From an uncultured Campylobacter sp. (GTDB lineage: Bacteria > Campylobacterota > Campylobacteria > Campylobacterales > Campylobacteraceae), in NCBI RefSeq assembly GCF_938045595.1, contig NZ_CALIBB010000241.1, positions 1 through 12,282 on the forward strand: a DNA stretch of 12,282 nt, read 5' to 3'. Under the pieces are notes generated by a model that made no database searches, was not told the origin of the DNA, and saw nothing but the letters and a program-made list of their open reading frames with translations. Shown one piece after another: positions 6,341 to 12,282 of this stretch. The position numbers and the translations under genes are program-made. How positions within the stretch are numbered: position 1 is the stretch's first letter; each line of letters begins with the position of its first letter.

Positions 6341-6708
6341 TGATACAGAGTTTTACCAGACTTGCGGTAGCTGATAATAGCGGCGCAAAAGAACTTATGT
6401 GTATTAAAGTTTTGGGCGGCAGCAAAAGAAGATACGCCACAATCGGCGATATTATCGTTTGCTCTGTAAAAAAAGCGCTCCCTAACGGCAAGATTAAGCG
6501 CGGTCAAGTAGTAAAAGCCGTAGTCGTTCGTACGACTAAAGAGTTGCACAGAGGCAACGGCTCGCTAATTAGATTTGATGAGAACGCAGCCGTTATTTTG
6601 GATTCAAAAAAAGAGCCGATCGGCACTCGTATTTTCGGTCCTATCGGTAGAGAGGTCAGATACGGCGGTTTTATGAAGATCGTTTCGCTGGCTCCGGAGG
6701 TTTTATAA
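6340..6708 (+). CDS. rplN: 50S ribosomal protein L14
   Basis: L14 lies at the subunit interface, forms bridges with 16S rRNA and is the docking site for the silencing factor RsfS. The protein has 122 residues (E. coli 123). It begins MIQSFTRLAVADNSGAKELM and ends with RIFGPIGREVR...FMKIVSLAPEVL, all typical. AGGAG (6328-6332) in rpsQ is the ribosome binding site. The one-base TAATG overlap with rpsQ is repeated at its other end with rplX. Confidence 0.97.
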   Translation: MIQSFTRLAVADNSGAKELMCIKVLGGSKRRYATIGDIIVCSVKKALPNGKIKRGQVVKAVVVRTTKELHRGNGSLIRFDENAAVILDSKKEPIGTRIFGPIGREVRYGGFMKIVSLAPEVL

Positions 6709-6941
6709 TGGCAGTAAAATTTAAGATTAAAAAGGGCGATCAAGTAAAGATCATCGCAGGTGACGATAAGGGCAAAACAGGCACCGTTAAGGCCGTGTTT
6801 CCTAAAAAAGCTCAAGTTATCGTCGAGGGTTGTAAAATGGCTAAAAAGGCTATCAAACCAACCGAGCAAAATCCGCAAGGCGGCTTTACAAGCAAAGAGA
6901 TGCCTATGGATATTTCAAACGTTGCGTTGGTAGAGGGTTGA
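6708..6941 (+). CDS. rplX: 50S ribosomal protein L24
   Basis: L24 starts 50S assembly and ends up beside the exit tunnel. The protein has 77 residues, shorter than the roughly 104 of E. coli but normal for Campylobacter-like species. The KOW motif is visible (KIKKGDQVKIIAGDDKGKTG), followed by VIVEGCKMAKKAIKP and a NPQGGFTSKEMPMDISNVAL end. A strong GGAGG (6696-6700) lies seven bases before the ATG. The gene starts inside the rplN stop (TAATG). Confidence 0.95.
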   Translation: MAVKFKIKKGDQVKIIAGDDKGKTGTVKAVFPKKAQVIVEGCKMAKKAIKPTEQNPQGGFTSKEMPMDISNVALVEG

Positions 6942-6943
6942 TT

Positions 6944-7489
6944 ATGAGCAGACTAAAAGATAAATACGCTAATTCCATCAGAGCTGCTTTGCAGAAAGAA
7001 TTTGATATAAAAAATCCTATGCTTATCCCGGCGCTTGAAAAGATCGTTATCAGCGTAGGAACGGGCGAATCGAGCAAAGATCAAAAAGTGCTTCAAAATA
7101 TGGCCGATACTATCTCGCTGATCGCAGGTCAAAAAGCGCTTATCGTCAATGCAAAAAAATCGGTTGCCGGCTTTAAAGTGCGCGAAGGTTTTCCGGTAGG
7201 CATAATGGTTACGTTACGAAAAGAGCAGATGTTTGCCTTTTTAGACAAACTGATCTCTATCGCGCTTCCTAGGGTTAAGGATTTCCGAGGACTACCTAGA
7301 GCGGGTTTTGATGGACGCGGCAATTACAACTTCGGCTTGCAAGAGCAGCTGATGTTCCCTGAGGTCGAATACGATCAAATTTTAAGAACTCACGGTATGA
7401 ATATAACCGTCGTAACGACTACAAATAACGATAAAGAGGCATTTAAATTGCTAGAGCTATTCGGCATGCCTTTTGCAAAAGGAAAATGA
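6944..7489 (+). CDS. rplE: 50S ribosomal protein L5
   Basis: L5 binds 5S rRNA in the central protuberance and contacts the P-site tRNA. The protein has 181 residues (E. coli 179). Diagnostic segments are KNPMLIPALEKIVISVG (23-39), AKKSVAGFKVREGFPVG (70-86), LPRVKDFRGLP (108-118) and FPEVEYDQILRTHGMNI (138-154). The start is the ATG at 6944, with AGAGGG (6932-6937) six bases upstream. An in-frame TTG at 6938 directly abuts that site and is rejected. It follows rplX after two bases. Confidence 0.97.
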   Translation: MSRLKDKYANSIRAALQKEFDIKNPMLIPALEKIVISVGTGESSKDQKVLQNMADTISLIAGQKALIVNAKKSVAGFKVREGFPVGIMVTLRKEQMFAFLDKLISIALPRVKDFRGLPRAGFDGRGNYNFGLQEQLMFPEVEYDQILRTHGMNITVVTTTNNDKEAFKLLELFGMPFAKGK

Positions 7490-7490
7490 T

Positions 7491-7676
7491 ATGGCAAAAA
7501 AATCAATGGTAGCCAAGGCGAAACGCCCCGCTAAATTTAGCACTCGCGCATATACCAGATGTCAAATTTGCGGTCGTCCGCACTCCGTTTATAAGGATTT
7601 TGGAATTTGTCGCGTTTGCCTTCGCAAGATGGCAAACGAGGGCTTGATCCCGGGTCTAAAAAAAGCAAGCTGGTAA
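7491..7676 (+). CDS. rpsN: 30S ribosomal protein S14, zinc-binding (C+) short form
   Basis: S14 is a 30S head protein. This is the 61-residue zinc type (also called rpsZ), not the roughly 100-residue zinc-free type of E. coli. The zinc ligands are the two CxxC pairs, Cys24/Cys27 and Cys40/Cys43. The C-terminal MANEGLIPGLKKASW is typical. The start is the ATG at 7491, giving MAKKSMVAKAKR; a longer frame from 7473 runs into rplE and is not needed. AAAGGA in the end of rplE is the ribosome binding site. All four cysteines are present, so zinc binding is expected. No second, cysteine-free paralogue is in the window. Confidence 0.96.
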   Translation: MAKKSMVAKAKRPAKFSTRAYTRCQICGRPHSVYKDFGICRVCLRKMANEGLIPGLKKASW

Positions 7677-7685
7677 GGAGAAGAG

Positions 7686-8081
7686 ATGATTAACGATCTT
7701 ATTTCAGATGGATTAACTCGCATCAGAAATGCTGCGATGCGAAGGCTAGATACGACTAAGCTTTTTCACTCAAACGTCGTTGAGGCTATGCTTAAAATTT
7801 TAGCCGAGAAGGGCTATATCGAGAGCTACAACGTAGTAGAGGAAAACAATAAAAAGATCATCAACGTGGTGCTTAAATACGACGAAAAGGGCAGGAGCGT
7901 GATAAACGAAGTTAAAAGAATTTCGACTCCGGGTCGCCGCGTATATCAAGGCAAAGACGAGATCAAGCGCTTCAAAAACGGCTACGGAACCGTCGTCGTT
8001 AGCACAAGCAAAGGCGTTATGAGCGGTATCGACGCGCACAAAGCGGGCGTCGGCGGCGAAGTGCTTTGCACGATCTGGTAA
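7686..8081 (+). CDS. rpsH: 30S ribosomal protein S8
   Basis: S8 is a primary binder of 16S rRNA helix 21 and, in E. coli, the translational repressor of the spc operon. The protein has 131 residues (E. coli 130). Features are the N-terminal MINDLISDGLTRIRNA, ISTPGRRVYQGKDEI (79-93) and the RNA-binding C-terminus VVSTSKGVMSGIDAHKAGVGGEVLC (104-128, with the STSKG and GGE core). AAGGAG overlaps the rpsN stop. It is followed by the longest internal gap of the operon, 77 bases, which contains a hairpin. Confidence 0.97.
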   Translation: MINDLISDGLTRIRNAAMRRLDTTKLFHSNVVEAMLKILAEKGYIESYNVVEENNKKIINVVLKYDEKGRSVINEVKRISTPGRRVYQGKDEIKRFKNGYGTVVVSTSKGVMSGIDAHKAGVGGEVLCTIW

Positions 8082-8158
8082 GAAGTTTCTACTTTTTATG
8101 GCATTGTGGTATCCATTCGTAAAAGTAGACATACCCTAGACAAATAAAAAGGAAAATT
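8082..8158 (+). promoter_or_regulatory. rpsH-rplF intergenic hairpin
   Basis: TCTACTTTT (8088-8096) pairs perfectly with AAAAGTAGA (8121-8129). Inside, ATGG (8098-8101) pairs with CCAT (8113-8116). The two stems are separated by an asymmetric internal loop (one base against four), and the apical loop is 11 bases long. No T-run follows the stem, so this does not look like an intrinsic terminator. The rplF ribosome binding site AAGGA (8149-8153) lies 20 bases downstream and is unpaired. It could be a protein-binding site, a processing site or a stability element. The structure is clear; the role is inferred. Confidence 0.55.
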
Positions 8159-8695
8159 ATGTCAAGAATTGGTAAAAAACCGATCTCTATTCCAAACAGC
8201 TTAGAGGTCAAAATCGACGGCTCGTCGTTAAAATTTAAAAAATCGAATAACGAAAAAGAGCTTGATTTAAAAGGTCATGTCGATGTAAAAATCGAAGACG
8301 GAAAGATAGAATTCTCACCTAAGGGCGAGGATAGACAGAGCAGGGCGTATTGGGGAACATACCGCGCTTTAGCTAACAATATCGTCCTTGGTCTTACCGA
8401 GGGCTTTTCAAAGCAGCTTGAAATCAACGGCGTCGGCTACAGAGCCGCGATGAAGGGCAAGGTGCTTGAGCTAAATTTAGGCTTTTCGCATCCGATAAAT
8501 TTTGAATCTCCAAAAGGAATCGAAATTTCCGTAGATAAAAACGTCGTAACCATCAAAGGCGACGACAAGCAGCAAGTAGGCCAAGTAGCAGCCGAGATCA
8601 GAGGATTCAGACCGCCTGAGCCATATAAAGGCAAGGGTATTAAGTATCTTGAAGAGCGTATTATCCGCAAAGCCGGAAAAACAGCTAAGAAATAA
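8159..8695 (+). CDS. rplF: 50S ribosomal protein L6
   Basis: L6 binds near the sarcin-ricin loop at the base of the L7/L12 stalk, where translation factors dock. The protein has 178 residues (E. coli 177) and two homologous domains. It begins MSRIGKKPISIP, carries LEINGVGYRAAMKGKVLELNLGFSHP at the domain junction, and ends with the diagnostic RGFRPPEPYKGKGIKYLEE and a basic tail. The start has AAGGA five bases upstream. Unlike its neighbours it is not translationally coupled to the preceding gene, because 77 bases lie between. Confidence 0.97.
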   Translation: MSRIGKKPISIPNSLEVKIDGSSLKFKKSNNEKELDLKGHVDVKIEDGKIEFSPKGEDRQSRAYWGTYRALANNIVLGLTEGFSKQLEINGVGYRAAMKGKVLELNLGFSHPINFESPKGIEISVDKNVVTIKGDDKQQVGQVAAEIRGFRPPEPYKGKGIKYLEERIIRKAGKTAKK

Positions 8696-8705
8696 GGGTT
8701 GGGAA

Positions 8706-9062
8706 ATGACACAGAACGTATTAAAAAGAAAGATCTCTTTACGAATCAAGAGAAAAAGAAGAATTCGCGCTAAAATTTCAGGCGTCGCATCTTGCCCTAG
8801 AATTTCTATTTTCAAATCCAATAGAACCGTCTACGCTCAGGCTATCGACGATGTAGCGAGCGTTACTTTGTGCGCCAGCAGCGGTAAGGTTTTAAATTTA
8901 AAGGCGAACAAAGAGGGCGCGGCTAGCCTAGCTAAAGATTTGGCTTCCAAGCTAAAGGACAAAGGTATCTCCGAGGCGCTTTTCGATCGCAACGGCTATT
9001 TGTATCACGGCGTAATCGCAAGCTTTGCCGAGTCGCTACGCCAAAACGGCATCAAACTATAA
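8706..9062 (+). CDS. rplR: 50S ribosomal protein L18
   Basis: L18 brings 5S rRNA into the 50S subunit together with L5. The protein has 118 residues (E. coli 117). It has a very basic N-terminus (KRKISLRIKRKRRIRAK), then PRISIFKSNRTVYAQAIDD, and ends FDRNGYLYHGVIASFAESLR, all typical. The start is the ATG at 8706. A longer in-frame version from 8649 would lie inside rplF and lacks family support. The ribosome binding site is AAGG at the rplF stop (8694-8697). Confidence 0.96.
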   Translation: MTQNVLKRKISLRIKRKRRIRAKISGVASCPRISIFKSNRTVYAQAIDDVASVTLCASSGKVLNLKANKEGAASLAKDLASKLKDKGISEALFDRNGYLYHGVIASFAESLRQNGIKL

Positions 9063-9077
9063 CCCAAAGGAATGATT

Positions 9078-9521
9078 GTGGAAAAGTATAATAGAGAAGA
9101 ATTCGAAGAGGTAATCGTCAATATCGGTAGGGTTACGAAGGTCGTTAAAGGTGGTAGAAGGTTTAGGTTTACGGCTCTTATCGTAGTAGGCAATAGAAAC
9201 GGCTTGGTAGGCTTTGGCTTCGGCAAATCCAAAGAGGTTCCCGATGCGATTAAAAAAGCGGTAGACGATGCGTTTAAAAATATTATCAAGGTAAATTTAA
9301 ACGGCTCTACTATCACTCACGATATCGAAGTTAAATACAATGCGAGCAAAATTTTACTTAAGCCGGCGAGCGAAGGTACCGGCGTTATCGCAGGCGGTTC
9401 AGTCCGCCCAGTTTTAGAGCTTGCGGGTGTTAAAGATATCCTCACTAAATCGCTAGGTTCGAACAACTCCTCAAATGTCGTAAGAGCTACAATGAAAGCT
9501 CTTAGTATGTTAAAATACTAA
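9078..9521 (+). CDS. rpsE: 30S ribosomal protein S5 (GTG start)
   Basis: S5 acts in decoding accuracy and in the mRNA-entry helicase with S3 and S4. From the GTG at 9078 the protein has 147 residues and starts MEKYNREEFEE, as I recall for Campylobacter S5; E. coli S5 has 167. The S5 signature GGRRFRFTALIVVGNRNGL (25-43) and VGFGFGKSKEVPDAIKKA (44-61) are clear. SEGTGVIAGGSVRPVLELAG (98-117) and LGSNNSSNVVRAT (126-138) follow in the C-terminal domain. The ATG at 9072 is rejected as start, because AAGGA (9067-9071) directly abuts it while lying six bases before the GTG. No rpmD follows; rplO starts 12 bases later. Confidence 0.95.
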   Translation: MEKYNREEFEEVIVNIGRVTKVVKGGRRFRFTALIVVGNRNGLVGFGFGKSKEVPDAIKKAVDDAFKNIIKVNLNGSTITHDIEVKYNASKILLKPASEGTGVIAGGSVRPVLELAGVKDILTKSLGSNNSSNVVRATMKALSMLKY

Positions 9522-9533
9522 CAAGGATAAAAG

Positions 9534-9935
9534 ATGGGATTAGAAAATCTTAAAAAAGCCCCAGGCTCGACTCACGCTACTAAGCGCTTGGGTCGCGGTC
9601 AAGGAAGCGGTCTGGGTAAAACTGCGGGTCGCGGCGGCAAGGGTCAGACCGCGCGTACCGGCTCTCATGAAAAAAGAGGCTTCGAGGGCGGTCAGCAGCC
9701 GATTCAGCGAAGGCTTCCAAAGGTAGGTTTTACTTCTAAATTTGAAAAACCTTACGTGATCAATGTCGATAAAATCGAAGCTATCAAAGATCTTAGCGAG
9801 ATCACGATCGAAAGCATCAAATCCGTTCATAAAATTTCAAATTCCGTTAAAAAGATCAAGCTGATCGGCGTAGGCGCAAAAGCGCTCGCTAGCAAGATCA
9901 AAGACGAGAATGTAAAATTTAGCGGACAAAAATAA
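9534..9935 (+). CDS. rplO: 50S ribosomal protein L15
   Basis: L15 is a late-assembly 50S protein with a long glycine- and arginine-rich extension into the rRNA. The protein has 133 residues (E. coli 144). The diagnostic N-terminus is visible: LKKAPGSTHATKRLGRGQGS, then GLGKTAGRGGKGQTARTG and GFEGGQQPIQRRLPKVGF, up to about residue 65. The C-terminal globular half is less conserved. AAGGA (9523-9527) lies six bases before the ATG. Its stop shares one base with the secY start (TAATG). Confidence 0.96.
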   Translation: MGLENLKKAPGSTHATKRLGRGQGSGLGKTAGRGGKGQTARTGSHEKRGFEGGQQPIQRRLPKVGFTSKFEKPYVINVDKIEAIKDLSEITIESIKSVHKISNSVKKIKLIGVGAKALASKIKDENVKFSGQK

Positions 9936-11200
9936 TGAATAAATCGCTACGCAACAAAATTCTCATTACTTTGGGCTTTCTTTTTGCCTATAGGTTGCTA
10001 GCTTACGTGCCGGTTCCGGGAGTGGACGTTGAGGTTATAAAGCAATTTTTTCAAAACAATAGCAACAACGCTTTTGGAATGTTTAATATGTTTAGCGGTA
10101 ACGCGGCGGAGCGATTCAGCGTTATCTCGCTAGGCATTATGCCTTATATTACCGCTTCGATCATTATGGAGCTGCTCGCCGCGACCTTCCCAAATTTAGG
10201 CAAGCTCAAAAAAGAGCGCGACGGTATGCAGAAATATATGCAGATCATTCGATACGCCACCATCGCAATCGCTATGGTTCAATCCATCGGCGTTAGCATC
10301 GGCTTGCAGGGCATTCACGGACAGACCGGAGCGCCTGCGATAATGGCAGAGAATACCAACGAGTTTGTTTTTATCTCGTGCATTTCGATGCTGGCAGGCA
10401 CCATGCTTTTGATGTGGATCGGCGAGCAGATTACGCAACGCGGCGTCGGTAACGGCACCAGCCTTATTATCTTTGCAGGTATCGTAAGCGCCATCCCTAG
10501 AGCGATCGGAAGTACTGTAAATTTAGTAAATACCGGCGAAATGAACGTTTTAAAGCTAATCGCGATCGTGCTAATTATCCTGGCTACTATCGGAGCGATT
10601 TTATATGTGGAGCTAGGTGAACGTAGAATTCCAGTATCGTTTTCGCGCAAGGTATTGATGGCGAATCAAAATAAGCGCATTATGAATTACGTGCCGATCA
10701 AGCTAAATTTAAGTGGCGTCATTCCGCCTATTTTTGCAAGCGCGATTTTGATGTTTCCGACCACTATTTTACAGGCAAGCACCAATCCGATCATCCAAAA
10801 GATCCACGATTTCTTAAGCCCGAGCAACTACTTTTTTAACTTCCTAACTTTTGTTTTGGTCGTGTTTTTTGCGTATTTTTACGCATCGATCGCGTTTAAT
10901 TCAAAAGATATAAGCGAAAATTTAAAGAAGCAGGGCGGATTTATCCCGGGCATTCGTCCGGGCGAGGGAACGGCGAGCTTTTTAAACGAAGTTGCCAGCC
11001 GCCTTACGTTTTGGGGCTCGATCTATCTCGGCCTCGTAACCGTCATCCCGTGGCTGCTCGTTAAATTTATGGGCGTGCCGTTTTATTTCGGCGGTACCAG
11101 CGTGCTGATCGTCGTCTCCGTCGCTCTTGATACGATGAGGCGCATTGAAGCGCAGATCTATATGAACAAATATCAGACCCTAAGCGCGGTCGGGCTATAA
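9935..11200 (+). CDS. secY: Protein translocase subunit SecY
   Basis: SecY is the inner-membrane channel that, with SecE, SecG and SecA, exports unfolded proteins and inserts membrane proteins. The protein has 421 residues (E. coli 443). Ten hydrophobic segments can be placed near residues 9-26, 62-84, 105-125, 142-163, 172-190, 207-226, 258-280, 300-322, 356-376 and 384-402. The plug region (about 45-60) precedes the TM2 signature ISLGIMPYITASIIMEL (64-80). GERRIPVSFSRKV (228-240) lies in the cytosolic loop before TM7. GGFIPGIRPGEGT (334-346) lies in the SecA/ribosome-contacting loop after TM8. It is coupled to rplO by a one-base overlap and is followed after two bases by map, not by adk or rpmJ. 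Confidence 0.98.
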   Translation: MNKSLRNKILITLGFLFAYRLLAYVPVPGVDVEVIKQFFQNNSNNAFGMFNMFSGNAAERFSVISLGIMPYITASIIMELLAATFPNLGKLKKERDGMQKYMQIIRYATIAIAMVQSIGVSIGLQGIHGQTGAPAIMAENTNEFVFISCISMLAGTMLLMWIGEQITQRGVGNGTSLIIFAGIVSAIPRAIGSTVNLVNTGEMNVLKLIAIVLIILATIGAILYVELGERRIPVSFSRKVLMANQNKRIMNYVPIKLNLSGVIPPIFASAILMFPTTILQASTNPIIQKIHDFLSPSNYFFNFLTFVLVVFFAYFYASIAFNSKDISENLKKQGGFIPGIRPGEGTASFLNEVASRLTFWGSIYLGLVTVIPWLLVKFMGVPFYFGGTSVLIVVSVALDTMRRIEAQIYMNKYQTLSAVGL

Positions 11201-11202
11201 AA

Positions 11203-11961
11203 ATGGCAATTTTGCTTAAAACAAAAAAAGATTTAGAGGGGCTGCGTGCAGCGAATAGGATCGTCGCGCAGGCCCTTGATTACGCGGCTTCATTTATAAA
11301 GCCGGGTCTTAGCCTGCTCGAAGTCGATAAAAAGATTGACGATTTCATCACCTCCAAGGGCGCGTATCCTGCCTTTAAAGGGCTATACGGCTTTCCAAAC
11401 GCCGCTTGCCTCTCGCTAAATGAAGTCGTTATCCACGGCATCCCAGACGAAACGATCTTGCAAGAGGGCGATATCTTAGGCGTCGATTTGGGCTCGAAGC
11501 TAAACGGATATTTCGGCGACAGCGCCCGCACCCTGCCCGTCGGTAAAATTTCAAAAGCCGACGAGGAGCTCATCGCATGCAGCAAGGATACGCTGGAGTT
11601 TGCCATCAAAACGATCAGGGTAGGAATGCACTTCAAAGAGCTAAGCTTCGAGATCGAGAAATTTATTCGCGCGCGCGGCTTCGTGCCGCTATACGGCTTC
11701 TGCGGTCACGGCATCGGCAAGCACCCGCACGAAGAGCCTGAGATCCCAAACTATCTAGAGGGCAACAATCCAAAATCGGGCCCCAAAATCAAAAACGGCA
11801 TGGTTTTTTGCATCGAGCCGATGATCTGCCAAAAGGACGGCACGCCGGTCATCGCCGAGGATAAATGGAGCACGAGAAGCAAGGATGGGCTCCGCACTAG
11901 CCACTATGAGCACTGCATGGCGGTTTTCGACGGTAAGGTAGAAGTCCTAAGCGTCGCGTAG
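11203..11961 (+). CDS. map: Methionine aminopeptidase type I
   Basis: This cytosolic metalloenzyme removes the initiator Met from nascent proteins when the second residue is small. The protein has 252 residues (E. coli 264). All five metal ligands are present: Asp95 and Asp106 (GVDLGSKLNGYFGDSAR), His169 (GHGIGKHPHEEP), Glu205 (FCIEPM) and Glu236 (HYEHC). The substrate-contacting His78 (NEVVIHGIP) and His176 are also present. No N-terminal SH3-binding zinc extension is seen, so this is the short type Ia form. The ribosome binding site is weak. Placement after secY is common in bacteria and suits an enzyme that works at the ribosome exit. It is the last gene I can support in the window. Confidence 0.97.
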   Translation: MAILLKTKKDLEGLRAANRIVAQALDYAASFIKPGLSLLEVDKKIDDFITSKGAYPAFKGLYGFPNAACLSLNEVVIHGIPDETILQEGDILGVDLGSKLNGYFGDSARTLPVGKISKADEELIACSKDTLEFAIKTIRVGMHFKELSFEIEKFIRARGFVPLYGFCGHGIGKHPHEEPEIPNYLEGNNPKSGPKIKNGMVFCIEPMICQKDGTPVIAEDKWSTRSKDGLRTSHYEHCMAVFDGKVEVLSVA

Positions 11962-12282
11962 ATTTCGCACAAAAGGCGACTTGGGCTAGTTAAAATTTTA
12001 CACTTTTGCCAAGGCGAAATTCCGCCCGCGATTAGCTTTCGACAATTTTACATCGCTCGCGTCTTGGAATTTTACCTCAGCCGCTTCATGCATAAATTTT
12101 ATCCGAAGGGAACTTATCGCACTAGAAATTTTAAAATATATCGCGACGGTTTGTAGCCTAGCCGCAAAATTTTAAAGGTTGTGCTTTAGTTCATGCCTTC
12201 TATTTTTAAATCCTCGTTTTGTAGCTTCGCTCTTAGATCCGCTTTCAATTAAAATTTAGCCTTAAAATTCCGTCGTCCAATT
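11962..12282. other. 321-base stretch without a supported gene
   Basis: No ORF with a start and ribosome binding site is visible on either strand. The sequence is rich in AAATTTTA-type words, including TAAAATTTTA (11991-12000), AAATTTTA (12094-12101), AAATTTTAAAA (12127-12137) and AAAATTTTAAA (12166-12176). In the frame of map the sequence stays open after the map stop until a TAG at 12154-12156 (64 codons), but it has only a late ATG (12088) and no recognisable protein. I see no convincing terminator; a 5-base stem GTCGC/GCGAC (11953-11957 with 11976-11980) lacks a following T-run. infA and the rpsM-rpsK-rpsD-rpoA-rplQ genes do not follow in this window. Confidence 0.5.

Noticed and set aside
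6938..6943. TTG start for rplE, two codons upstream
   Set aside because: AGAGGG at 6932-6937 directly abuts the TTG; the ATG at 6944 has correct spacing and family length.
7473..7490. Six-codon N-terminal extension of S14 from 7473
   Set aside because: It lies inside rplE and lacks family support; from 7491 the protein is the standard 61 residues with all zinc ligands.
8120..8158. Internal promoter before rplF
   Set aside because: No convincing -10 or -35 pair is visible; the gap is better explained by the hairpin and the ribosome binding site.
8649..8705. Nineteen-codon N-terminal extension of L18 starting inside rplF
   Set aside because: L18 proteins of this lineage have 118 residues, matching the ATG at 8706.
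11953..11980. Stem GTCGC/GCGAC across the map stop as a terminator
   Set aside because: The stem has only five pairs with a long loop and no T-run after it.

Overview
The window holds the S10-spc ribosomal protein cluster of an epsilonproteobacterium (Campylobacterota), most likely a Campylobacter. The evidence is the gene order, proteins that closely match my memory of Campylobacter versions (L3, L16, L5, S5, L18), a short zinc-type S14, the missing L30 gene and abundant AAATTTTA-type words. The base composition looks richer in GC than C. jejuni, which would suit an oral-type species such as C. gracilis, C. curvus or C. showae. That species-level guess is weak.

Layout. Positions 1-1253 carry, on the minus strand, most of a divergent gene for a P-loop ATPase of the AAA_14/DUF4143 type; its 3' end lies outside the window. 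Positions 1254-1532 are an AT-rich divergent intergenic region. It holds two copies of a 22-base repeat built on an inverted repeat, a textbook sigma-70 promoter (TTGACA, 17 bases, TATAAT), and a 5' leader of about 57 bases that can fold into three small hairpins, the last one over the rpsJ ribosome binding site. From 1533 to 11961 there are 22 tightly packed plus-strand genes: rpsJ, rplC, rplD, rplW, rplB, rpsS, rplV, rpsC, rplP, rpmC, rpsQ, rplN, rplX, rplE, rpsN (rpsZ type), rpsH, rplF, rplR, rpsE, rplO, secY and map. Most gaps are under 15 bases, and several genes overlap by 1, 4 or 14 bases. The one real internal gap (8082-8158, between rpsH and rplF) contains a strong interrupted hairpin. 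Positions 11962-12282 contain no gene that I can support.

Function. Twenty of the genes encode proteins of the small and large ribosomal subunits. secY encodes the translocon channel that docks on the exit tunnel near L23, L24 and L29, and map encodes the aminopeptidase that removes the initiator methionine at the same tunnel exit. The operon therefore makes ribosome parts together with the first machines that meet the nascent chain.

I found no clearly new biological system. The coding part is ordinary and well conserved. The points worth a second look are regulatory (the repeated palindrome, the structured rpsJ leader, the rpsH-rplF hairpin), the unusual ATPase, and lineage features such as the absence of rpmD and a Glu at the site where E. 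coli L3 has the methylated Gln150.
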